Source: Pseudopithomyces maydicus (Eukaryota > Ascomycota > Dothideomycetes > Pleosporales > Didymosphaeriaceae). From it: a DNA stretch of 64,000 bases. The notes below the pieces were generated by a model. It was not told where the DNA came from and did not search any database. It saw nothing but the letters and a program-made list of their open reading frames with translations. Positions 12,085-23,086 of this stretch are shown here, one piece after another. The stretch covers positions 930,001-994,000 of the forward strand of contig JANTUC010000015.1 of the NCBI GenBank assembly GCA_026873275.1. The letters are read 5' to 3'. Each line of letters opens with the position of its first letter. The stretch's first letter is position 1. The position numbers and the translations under genes were made by a program.

Positions 12085-15063
12085 TTATGGGTGCCCGGTC
12101 GGTTTACTATCCTCGCGAGCTCCACGATCCTCTCCTGATCGTTGTGCAGCCTTGGACTTCTTCATCCGTTCGTCATCCGAAGACGAGGCGGAATGGCTAC
12201 TGCTGTCATCTCCAAGGCCAATGTTACCGTCCTTGGACTCTCGACGTAGTCTATCTGCCTTGTCCTTGAGCATCTTTGCCTGTTCAGCTGCTCTCTGGGC
12301 ACGGATCTGCTTCTTCCACATGGCTGCATAATGTCCATTACTCTCCAAAAGCCCTTCGTGGGTGCCGCGTTCAGCGACTCTGCCCTTATGGAGGACAAGG
12401 ATTTGATCAGCGTGGGTAATGGTGCTGAGCCGGTGAGCAATAATGAGCATGGTCCGGCCTTGGGCTAGTTTAGTAAAAGCTTCCTGGATATGCTGTTCGG
12501 TTTCGGTGTCAAGGGCAGCTGTTGCCTCATCAAGCATGATGATGCGTGGGTTCTTCAGGATTGTGCGGGCAATGGCTACACGCTGCTTCTCACCTCCTGA
12601 GAGACGCAGACCGCGCTCTCCAACTTTCGTATCATATTTATCCGGGAAGGTCAAGATCTTATCATGAATACTTGCGGCGCGACAAGCCGCGTACACTTCC
12701 TCGTCAGTAGCGTCTTGGTTCGCGTACTTTAGGTTATACATGAGAGATTCGTTGAACAAAACGGTGTCCTGGGGCACAACACCAATGTGACTCCGGACGG
12801 AGTCAATAGTAAGGTCTTCAACATCGCGGCCGTCAATCTGGATGCTACCAGACTGCGTATTATAAAAACGGTACATCAGACGGAACACTGTCGATTTACC
12901 GCCACCTGACTCTCCGACAAAGGCGGTTGTGGTTCCAGGTGGGCAATGGAAATCTAAGCCGGTCAAGGCGGGCTTGCGCTCATCGTAGGAGAAATGGACG
13001 TCGTTGAAGACTAGATCACCTTCACACGATGGGAGTGTTGTGGCATCTGGTTTGTCCACCACAGTCGGCTGTTCCTTGAAAAGCTCGAGCATACGCTCCG
13101 AGTTGATCAAAGCCGACTGTATCATCCGGTAAAAGGTTCCGAAAAAGTTGAGTGGGCTTTGGAGTTGGCCCATGTACGTTACGAGGGCGACAAAGTCACC
13201 GGTTCTCTGCTCGCCCTTAACAACTTGACGAGCTGCAATGAAGCAAACAACCAGGAGTCCCAACATGAAGACCATGTTCTGAGAAACATTCATCAGGTTA
13301 AGCGAAAATAGCACGGTATACTCTGCTTCCTGGAATTTGCGCACTGCGTTCCGGTATCGGTTAAATTCATACGCCTCAGCGTTGAAATACTTGACCGTCT
13401 CATAAGATACCATGGAGTCGTTCCTAAGCGAGTTAGCACCATGCAACACAAGTCAGGGACAGATTCAGGGGAGCGCTAGACTGACTTTACTGCGTCTTCT
13501 TCGCGATCCGCATTGACCATTTCCCGTCGTATCTCAGCCCTCCATTGTGCCATCCGGATGGTTAGGTAGATGTACCAAAACGTGACAATGCAAAGCACTA
13601 GAGCGTAAGTAGCGTCGAACTTGTAAAGAAAGTATCCAACGGCGACAGCGAGGTCAACAAGCATAGGGACGACCTGGAAAGTCACCTGCTCGAGGAAGGT
13701 GTTAATAGAGCTTCCCTTGCCAAGAGCGGACAACACCTCGCCCGTCTTCTTGCCGAGATGAAAATCCAAGCTCAGACTATGCACGTGCTCAAACGCCGCG
13801 ACGGATAGTTCCCGATAGGAGTACTGTCCGACTGGAATCCACAGCGTCGATCGAATAGCTCCGAGGAGCCCGTTGTTTCCTTGGATGAAGCGGAAGGCGA
13901 TGAACAGCATGATGGCTGTCCACGGATTTCCTTTGCCCTCAAGCCTGTCTGTGATGCGACCGATCTGATCTGGAACGAGCACGTTGACCACCCGCTGGAG
14001 AAGCACAATGATGAAGCAGATGACGACCATGATCTGCAGACGACGATCTTTGGATGGCCAGAGGTACGGGAAAAAGACCTTGTAACCCTGGAGGTACTCC
14101 CACCAACTGCGCGTGGGTGCGCCGGTCGGCCTACTCCACGCGGGTGGAGCTCCTTCGGTGTGTTGGTGTTTGCCACCGACAGGGTGGACCGAGCCATATG
14201 AGCCGTTCGCGTGACCATTTCCGGCGCTACCCTCCCGCTCAGCGCCGGCGAGAAGCGAGGTCGTCTCACTGGCACTACCAGAGTCATGCGAGTGCTTTCG
14301 CTGTGGGAGGGTGACGAAGACCAGATAGAAGCCTGCCAGGGCCAGGAGGACGACGATGCGCAGGAAATCGAACACCACTTCGCCGGCTTCCCATCGGGTC
14401 ATGCCCCAGCTGATGTAATCCTTGGTGGCATCCAAGGTTGGCTGTTCGTGGGTGTGGGTGTAGAGGGCCACAGACAGGCCGACCAGGGCGACCTCGAGCA
14501 GGATGGCGGCGGTCCATGTAGCCAGGTGGGCGGCGGTGGGCGAGGGCTTGGAATCGATGAGCGAGATGAGGAACAGGCAGTAGACGAAGAAGGAGCCAAT
14601 AAGATAGACCTGTTTTGTTAGCATGGCCGGACTAGTGTTGCTCCTGAGGTGTACAAACCACGACGCTGTTGCCGGCCCACCAGTGGTCGGTGTGGTCGAC
14701 GACGGCGTGGGTGACGCTCACGGCAGCATTGCCGACGAAGGTGGCGGCGGCGAAGAGCGACAGCCAGGTGAAGAGCAGCTTCTGCGAGTGGGTGACGTCG
14801 TCGTGGGCCGTCTTCTTCACGAAATTGCGGGTGGGATCGGTGGCGGGTAGCGGCTTGCCCCCGGGGCCGGTGGTGGTAGGTTTGGCGACGTGGGAATTGG
14901 AGTGGGAGGCGACGATGCTGCGGGTGGTGAAGGCCACCAGGAAGAAGACGAGCAGGAAGACGGGGTAGGTGTACTGCAGGACGACGAGGGCGGCGCGAAT
15001 GGCTTGGGCATGGTCCCACTCGTCGTGCTTGTCGACTTGGGCCAGCGAGGGGTGGTGCGCCAT
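12085..15063 (-). CDS. hmt1: Half-size ABC transporter, Hmt1 type
   Basis: Exons 14659-15063, 13486-14609 and 12085-13423 (introns 49 and 62 nt, both with GCTAAC branch sites) give 955 residues. An N-terminal block of about five membrane segments (residues 1-300) precedes the ABC membrane domain (about 330-620) and one nucleotide-binding domain: Walker A GESGGGKST at 680-688, signature LSGGEKQ at 784-790, Walker B IIMLDEATAALD at 804-815, and the H-loop in AHRLST. The extra N-terminal membrane block plus DSMVSYETVKYFNAEAYE is typical of Hmt1 and related ABCB proteins; S. pombe Hmt1 loads heavy-metal chelates into the vacuole. The C-terminus is hydrophilic and Ser/Asp-rich. The mitochondrial Atm1 subtype is less likely because the extra N-terminal membrane block is present. 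Divergent from rtc1. Confidence 0.93.
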
Positions 15064-15693
15064 GCGGGCGGGCTCCGTGTGCGAGGAGCGTGCCGAGTGC
15101 GCGAGAGGAATGGGAGGAGGAGTGGGAGGTTGCGGGGGAGGTTAGAGAGAGAGGCAAAGGCGTGGCATGGTGTTGGAAAAGAGCGTCTTCAATCGTTTGA
15201 CAGGACTAGCTAAGCTGCATCATGGGTCCACTGCACTGGCGGTACATTAGTGGGGAATTGGCCAGACCGACCGAGGGGCCCTGTCGCGGATGCGCGCTGC
15301 TGCAGCAGCTGCATGGAATTCACAGCCAGCACCAGCACCGCATCTCGCCTGTCCCGAGGCAGCGTCAGTCGGATCGAAAGCCGCAGGCCTCTGATGCCGG
15401 TTGTTGCAGCGTGCGCGTGTCGCTGGGCTCACCGCAAGTCGCCGTCGCCATCGCCGTCGCGCGCAGAGACGGTCGCCGCCGCGCCATGCCGTCGCGAGGC
15501 GCGTAGTCGACCGAGCCGTGGACGTGACCGCCGCAGCACCTGGGCACCTGTAGCAGGCGGGTAGTAGGTAGTCTAGCAGCGGCAGCAGCAGCAGCACCAC
15601 CAGCAGCACCACCAGCACCAGCACCAGTACCACCACCAGCAGCACCACCACTACCAGCAGCACCACCACCACCACCACCACCGCGGCACCGCC
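15064..15693. promoter_or_regulatory. Shared promoter region between hmt1 and rtc1
   Basis: A 630-bp GC-rich interval between two divergent start codons. Its right part is a CAG/CAC trinucleotide tract that ends just before the rtc1 start. Confidence 0.55.
15574..15682 (+). repeat. CAG/CAC trinucleotide tract upstream of rtc1
   Basis: Imperfect CAG, CAC and occasional TAC triplets run from just after an in-frame TAG (15574-15576) almost to the ATG at 15694. The tract is in frame with that ATG and would read as Gln/His, but it contains no ATG or usual near-cognate start, so it is most simply part of the 5' UTR. Read antisense it gives a meaningless Val-rich frame. Confidence 0.85.
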
Positions 15694-18600
15694 ATGGAGG
15701 CCCGCCGCGCCTCGTCCGCCGCACCCATCCCGCCGCCGCCCCCGCTGCCGCCGTCCAAGGCCTCGTACTTCTCGCGCCTCGTCAACCAGGTGCAGACGAG
15801 CGCGTACGGCAGTCGCCCGCCAAGCGCACAGACGAATCGCCCCGATGGCGGCCGTCCCAACCCGCTAGTCCCCAAGCTCCCAGGGTAAGTCATGAGTTGC
15901 AGTTGCGTCCACGGGTCAGCCTCAACTCTTCCTCTGCCCTGCCCTGCCCTGCCCTGCCCTGCCCGGCGTGCTGAGTCGTCTAGCATCCGCACCGGCTCCT
16001 CGCAAGATGCAAGCCACAAGACGGGCCTGCCCATCGAGGCCCTCGACATCAACCGTGACCGCACCCATGCCATCCTGGCCGGCAAGGAGATCCTGAAGAC
16101 GGTACGTGTCCAGCAGCAGGACGACGCCAGGGTCGTCGAGGAGACCAACCTGCGTGCTGCTGTCATCAATTTCGCCGACCATTCCCAGCCCAGACAGCGC
16201 ACCGGTCTGGGCATCCAGGACGTCAAGTGGTCCCATGGGCACTTCAACACGCATATAGCCACTGCCGCCGCCAATGGCAAGGTCATTCTGTACGACCTCA
16301 ATCGCGCCGGTGCTGAGCTGGCCCGTTTGCATGAGCATACACGTCAGGTGCACAAGTTAGCCTTCAACCCTCACCAAGGCCATCTGCTGCTGTCTGCCAG
16401 CCAGGATGCCATGGTCCGCCTGTGGGATCTGCGCGACACGAGAAAGGACATCATGACCTGCCGCAGCAGAGACCAGTACCCCGGCATCAATGGAGCCATA
16501 TACGACATCCAGTGGTCCCCCACCGATGCTGTCGAATTCGCCTTTGGCACCGACAACGGCACCATCATGCGCTGGGACTACAGCAACAACAGGACTGCCA
16601 AACAAAAGATCACCGCCCATGAGAAGCCGTGCACCACCATCGACTGGCACCCCGACGGAAAGCATCTTCTTAGCGCCAGCCTCGACCGCACAGTCAAAGT
16701 CTGGGACTTCTCCATCGGTGTGAGGCGCCAGAAGCCTGTGCTCATGTTGAGCACTCCATTCCCCGTCCACAATGCACGCTGGCGGCCGCCCAATTGGTCT
16801 GAAGAAGGCGCCTACCAATGCACCCAACTTGCGACTGCCTATGATCGTGACCATCCAGCCATCCACTTGTGGGATTTTCGTCGTCCGCATATGCCCTTCC
16901 GAGAGATCAACAAGTTCTCTAGTGCTCCTTCTGATATGCTCTGGCACTCGCGTGACATGCTCTGGACCGTAGGACGCGAAGGTGTTTTTCAGCAGAATGA
17001 TGTGCATCACGCCCCCAAAGTCATAGATCGCCGCACTTTGCAAGCAATTGCAGTCTCCCCAAGCGGAGAGATTGGTGGTGTCGCTCAGGGGAGACCAAGG
17101 TCACGTCGCTCGACAGGTCTAGCATATCCAGATGACACATACCTTGTCGAACCTCGTGACAAGCGCAGCAGTCCCGAGAAATCTAGTCTACGTAGTTCGG
17201 CAGATAATAGCTTCGACGATAGTTACTTGTCGTCCAGGCGGCATCATGGTCGCACCGCAAGCAACCGGTCTGCCAAGTCGTTTGGTAGCACACCTCCTTC
17301 CGACTCGGCACCCAAAGTTATGTTCCTCACCGATTCTATGACCGTGCAACATGAAAACCTTAGGCCAAATCAACTTGCCTTTCGAGGGATCCTCCCCGGG
17401 GCGATGAATGTGCAGATTTTCGCATATCTAGCACAAAAGTATAAGGCAATTTCACTACCAGACCCACCTACGCTGCAGTCCTTTCAAGACATGCAGCATG
17501 TTTTTGAACAAAATGCCCTATACGCACAAAGGGCTGCTCTTCATAGGCTTGCAACCACCTGGAAGTTCGTGGGTGTATCAATCGCTCACACAACGCAACG
17601 ACGAGCGCACCTGCAGAAACACCGACGTCGGTTCAAGACCAAGCCCGCAACATTAACACACTCCCATGTCCAGTCAAACCCTTCATCAGAGAGACTGAAG
17701 GCACATGATAATGAAACGAACCAGTACTCTGTTCGCAGTGCTTCGGAGCAACCTCCATCGACCCTTCATGGCACAGGCCAGCACACTGCGGTGGTGGAAA
17801 GCACGTCAAATATTGCTACTCCCCTCGCACGACCATTAACAAGTGCACCCTCAATGTCGAATGAAAAGGAGGAGTCTCAGCTCCCCGACTTGGATCGCGA
17901 GGGGAAGATTGAACTGCCACCAGCAATCACTGGGCCTCATTCAGATCATGGCCTTCTGGCCCCGAGTAGTACAAAACAAACGTCAACTGACGGACGTCCA
18001 AGTTTCAAAGGACCACAGTGGTATAATTCATCCGAAGATCTTGATGAAAGGAGAGCAATGGTTGGCAGTTGGCGGGTGCCTCCACGAGTACCTATTAGTT
18101 ATCAACAGTCCGACTCGGGAGGCTTGAACATACAGGTCCCGCCCCGATTGGATCGACATGACTCCGACGAAAGTTTTGCGATGTTTTCTGCCTCGACCGA
18201 CTCGCAGCACGGGAACTCGATTCCTAGTTCACTCAATAGTAGCAATTCTCAACCACGTCCCATCAATGCGGGCACCCGAAAATGGCACGATCCATCAGGG
18301 GAGTCCAGTTTTGGAAAACGAGACCCTCAATTGTTCAACACCACAGATCGGCCTGAACAGCTGGGTCACAGTGTTCAGATATCACCTACAACTATACCCA
18401 CTGTCAATGACGAGCAGACTATGACGTCCACATACAGTGCCGACTATGTAGCTTCATCAGGCGACAATGAAATAAGCCAGGTTGGAGAACTTAGCCAAGA
18501 TCAAGTGGTTCAAGACATTGAAAATCTACGCCGAAACAATCAGTTGCTTCGTCACGATAGTTCCGAGTCTGACGCGTTCACAAGCAGTGGTAGTGGCATC

Positions 18601-19911
18601 TCTGTATTTTCCATGTTTGAGCACAGTCACGAAATGGAGGCTAGCGGGACAATCGTTCCAGACGGGTACGATGACGCTCGGTCTCCACAAGGTTCTAAAC
18701 CCCATGTTGCCCTTCCACATACAACGGAGGGCGTTCCTTTAACACTCAATCCTGCGGCTGAAGATCCTTTACTCTTAGAAGATTATCAGACTATGCAAGG
18801 GGATGCTGACGAAGGATCATCTTTCCCCATCACCAGTCTACTCGATAATTTGCTTAATTTCTACACCGACTCCCAAGCCGACGCACAAACCTCTTCGCTT
18901 CTCCTACTCCTTTTGGCACCGCTGTTACCTCAAACGCGCGTCGACGCACAAAAAGCAGGTGTTGATCTGAATGCAACATTGGCTGCGTACATTGAGACGT
19001 TTGCAGCCTTAGGTCTTCCCACTGCACAGTCCGAGACCATCATGTCTACTGAATTAACTCAGATTATCACGGCGGGGATAAGCCCCTACCAAGCTGAGGC
19101 CATACTCCAGACTTATCATACGCAGCTGCATAGCCTGTCATTCTATAATGTAGCCGCTACTATTCGTCGTTTGTCATATCCAGCGTACCCTGCAGTCTAT
19201 GAGCAGGCGCTTAAGGGTACTCAGATTGGTCTTCTATGTCTCAGTTGCAAGTCACCAATCAACAACCCAAAAGATAAGATGCGCTGCGAGACATGCAAAC
19301 GAGCCCAAGCACCTTGCCCTATCTGCTGGGGTCGTTACCCAGCGTTCGATGCCCCTGTCTCAAAGAAGAAAAAGAAAACGACATCCAAGTCACGTATTAC
19401 TGTGAAAGGCCGAGACCACAACGGCAATAGCTTATCCGAGCTTCCGGACTTCGCACTTGCTGTTGACGGGGTTGATGATAGTTTATCGCCGAGTCTTCCA
19501 GAGAGCCATGTACCGCCTAAAGCACTGTTGTGGACTTGGTGTCCAGTCTGCGGTCACGGCGGGCACACCAATTGTTTATCAACATGGTTCTCTGATGCTG
19601 TGATGTCTGATGGGGCGTGTGCAACTGAAGGTTGCCTATGCGATTGTGTTCAAGGAAGACGACGTGAAGACAAAATACAACACCTGCTCGATCTAAAAGC
19701 GGAAAAGGAACGGGCAAAAGTTGTCAGAAAAGGTGATGATTGGAAAGTCAGCGAAAGCAAGGCTGTTTCTGCGATTCGAGGGGCGTTTGATGACAGCTCC
19801 GCCACTGTTCGAGACATGACTCAAATTACCGGCTCTAACACAGGTACGCAGGGTTCACGGGCGAAGGAAGAAGGTCGACGTGTACGGCTAGTAGAACCGC
19901 ATGCCGACTAG
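15694..19911 (+). CDS. rtc1: SEA/GATOR2 complex subunit Rtc1/Sea2 (WDR24)
   Basis: Exons 15694-15884 and 15984-19911 give 1372 residues. WD40 repeats occupy about residues 60-370 (for example LLSASQDAMVRLWDLRDT and LLSASLDRTVKVWDFS). A long polar linker rich in Ser, Pro and Gln covers about 420-1000, a helical region follows, and a C-terminal Cys/His cluster begins with CLSCKSPINNPKDKMRCETC and ends with WCPVCGHGGHTNC and CATEGCLCDC, a RING-like domain. This is the architecture of WDR24/Sea2, a component of the vacuole-associated SEA (GATOR2) complex that controls TORC1; yeast RTC1 was also named for telomere capping. The first exon encodes a Pro-rich N-terminus. The intron (99 nt) carries a pentanucleotide repeat next to its acceptor. 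Confidence 0.95.
15936..15964 (+). repeat. Pentanucleotide repeat GCCCT in the rtc1 intron
   Basis: Nearly six tandem copies of GCCCT form the pyrimidine-rich part of the rtc1 intron, about 20 nt before its acceptor TAG (15981-15983). It may stand in for a polypyrimidine tract. Confidence 0.9.
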
Positions 19912-22632
19912 TACAGTTAAACGCTCAGTAAATACAGTTTGTTCAACCTTTGCGAACATTTGAAATAAATGACAATAACATATAACACGCTGATTACTAT
20001 ACCACCAGTGCAGGAACCATTCGGTTCGTCGTGAATCCTAGACATTGTCCGAGGAGAAGCGGAGGTGTGGTTGCTTCAAGCTCATCTCATTTATGGATGT
20101 AACAGCGCAAGACGTCCGCAGTTGCATAGTCACACCGCCTCGGAGGGTTCATTATCTGCCAGGGTACATCTGATGAGGTCATTTCTAGTATACTGCGGTT
20201 TTAGAACCAGGGTACAACAGGCTTCTCCTGGTTGTTGGTTGATGTAGGGTGCATCTTTGCCACGTGTTTTGGCGGCTCCTTGACTCGGCTAAGATGATGT
20301 GGGGCTAGCGGCGGCAGGGCTTCTTCAGGCGTCACACTACCGTAAAATACTTACATGGTCAAAAGGCGGTGGCGAATATCACGGTACTGGAGTGTTTGAA
20401 AGTTACATTATCCGATGGAAGTGGAGTTCAAACCATCATTTTCCATGTACGAACGCTGTAGTTCCAATACCAACATCGCCCTGTGCAACATGCAAGACCG
20501 GATACATGGGTACGGTGTGAACACCGACATCCTGGTACCCACTTGTGGCATACCGAGTTGTACAGTATCATACCCGATAACGATCTAATCTAGCCGACCT
20601 TCCAACTTGACCGACTGCCGCATGATCAAGCGTATACTTTTTCGGCGCCGAAAGAAAGGAATACAAACCCAGTCGCTGTTGCCGGAGGTAGACCTGCCAG
20701 CTGCAACCATTTCCGCAAACTTTGACGCACATAGGATGGTGGAGCAGATGGTCTACGTGCAAATTGACATGCAGTCATCGATGTACCGGTATCCGCTCAA
20801 TGGCGAGTGGTCACCGGGTTACCGTTGCACGATACTCGACCTCTGCCGTGCCCTAAGGTCTCGGCAACTGTTTGTGACCCAACCGCCTCGTACCGCTTGT
20901 GTCACGTACCTGCGCCTTCGCCGTGTCCACATGTCAAGACCGGAAAGTTAAGCTTTGGCATGTCGTATCCATCCTTTATCCATATCCTCCTGCGCCAATT
21001 GCATCCATCCGGCGCTGCCCAGTCCGTCCAATACCATCTGCTAATTCTCTGCTGCAAGTGCAGGATCGTGTTCTACCTAGTTGCTCCATCCATCCTAACA
21101 GTACGAACTCGGCCCGATACAATCCGAAAGGCATGGACTCCACCTGCATTCTACCCCGCACGTGCGCATGCGGAGGAAAATCTCGGAGAAAGCTTTGGGT
21201 ACCATGAACAAGCCGTACCCGATTCGGCTCCGGTTCTTGCGTTCTCTGATCGGTGTGCGCGCTGCACAGTGCGGTCCGTCCAACATCCGCCTACCGCATT
21301 TAGATGGCGTGCCGGTGACATTTCGTGATGTGGGCAGCTTTGCATGCTCCGCGTACCCTCCCTCATCGGTCAAGAACGTTGCCCTCGCAATCCCAGTTCC
21401 TTCCGCCGAGATCAGCAAGTAATGCCCATCATCGGTGAGGGAGCGAGGAGGGCAGTGACGTTCAATGTATTGAGGAAAAGGACGTGGTATATACCATACC
21501 TCTTCGGTTGCAGAAGCGAGTCTCATCGGTGAGCGGGGAAGCAGCCGGGTGCAAGTGTATGCAATATTCATGTCATCTGCTCTGGACCAAACACGCAAGC
21601 CCTCACGTGTGAAATACTCAGAAAGAAGCAACATACAACAAATCACATACACAATAAAAGATATACCTAAAACCAAGCAGGAAGGTCCAAGCGAGGAGCT
21701 TCTCGTCAGTCGTTACACGGCCAACACAAAGTGCAGGGACAGTGATAAAAGCGTGGGTGTCAGTGGGGGGTGTGCTCAGTATAGCCACAGATGCAGCAAC
21801 GTGGGGTGGGAGAATTCGTGGGTGAACCTGGGCGGCAAACGGTGTTAGTGTGGTGCAGAAGAAAAAGCAAAGTTGCCTCTGGATCAGAAAGAAAACAGCC
21901 CGGCGGCGTTGGGTCTGAGAGAGCGATAAAAATGAACAGATGTGCTGTTCGTTGTCTGATCGCAGAAGAGCGCACGCTAGTTCACTCAGAGCACAGAAAC
22001 CTTCGATTGTACACATCGCCTGTGGAAGTTTGGTGGGTATAAACGGCTCAACCAATATTTCGCTGGCAGTAAACGGTGTGACAAATCGCCGGGTATGTGC
22101 ACGGTAGATTTGGATGCAGGTCCTGTGGGCAAGCGGATATCATGGCCCTCCTCGGACACGAAAGATGGGCCCAACAGAGCGGTTCGGTGGCGCGTCACAA
22201 AAGATATACAGCAGGGTCGTGTTGGTGCTTGGGAGGCCTGCTCATCGCAATTCGAAGTCGTGTATAGCCGAAGGAAAAGTTGATGATGTTCGTAAAGCAG
22301 ATCGGGTTTTATCAGTTAGTTCTTTGGAAATGCTGTCAGTGAGTCGCAGGCGAGCCCATCACAGAAATATGCCTGTAAAACTTGAAGCATTTGTGAGCGA
22401 GCCAAGCTAGAGGCTATGACCGAATTTCATTCATTTTCGTGCTAGTGGCAGTGTCCGATATCCATCAATGGTTATGCCGTAACCGCCCCGAAGTAATGGA
22501 TGTAGGCCCTCAGATAGCCTCGGGGTGTACTCCAGGTCATGATCGGTCGTGCCAGCTGATACTCTGACGACGTGTCAGTCTCTCGTCCATGATGGTAATT
22601 CGTCCCTGGGTGACGTACCCACTCCGAATCGT
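19912..22632. other. Gene-free interval of 2.7 kb
   Basis: Several open frames up to 193 codons (21095-21676, minus) were read through; none begins well or resembles a known protein. No repeat pair or transposon motif stands out. It holds the rtc1 and rps21 3' ends and possibly non-coding transcription. Confidence 0.4.
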
Positions 22633-23086
22633 TTATCGCGACGCGCTCCAGACACTCTTGAGGAAGCCATCCTTCTGTGTGAGCCTGTTCAGCGAGTCAT
22701 CGGCCTCGCCCATGGCGCGAACGAAGCCGCAAAGCGCGTAGGACTAGTTCCATCAGCTCTTGCCCTTTCATATCGAATGTAGCACAAACCTGGTTCTCGC
22801 CCGTGTAGCGGCCCTGTTCATCGACCTTGGCGATGCTGATCTGGACGGATTGGTGATCCTTGGATAGGTGAGAATAGGCTCAAAAATTCGGGGCGAGTGG
22901 TATTAACCTTAGGCTTGATGATCCTGCCAGTAGCAGAGCACTCTAAAAATTGTCAACTCATGCGTGGGGAATTATGAGCAGAACGCTTGGTTGTGGCCCA
23001 GGGCGAGGGCTCGTGTGGATGGATTTAGGTGGGCACGTACTCCTGGGGATGTAGAGGTCGACGAGCTCTCCGCGTTCGTTCTCCAT
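22633..23086 (-). CDS. rps21: 40S ribosomal protein S21 (eS21), four short exons
   Basis: Exons 23041-23086, 22908-22942, 22790-22858 and 22633-22743 (introns 98, 49 and 46 nt) splice in frame to 86 residues. The N-terminus MENERGELVDLYIPRKCSA, the centre DHQSVQISIAKVDEQGRYTG and the C-terminus YALCGFVRAMGEADDSLNRL are the hallmarks of eS21, a small-subunit protein of the cytoplasmic ribosome. Length equals the family norm (about 83-87). Two exons are shorter than 50 nt, so the gene is easy to miss. It lies at the edge of an AT-rich block but shows no damage. Confidence 0.97.

Noticed and set aside
15247..15681. Minus-strand frame with long Val and Leu runs
   Set aside because: It is only the antisense reading of the CAG/CAC tract.
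21095..21676. Minus-strand frame of 193 codons in the 2.7-kb gap
   Set aside because: It opens with TTG, its first ATG is internal, and the composition looks random.
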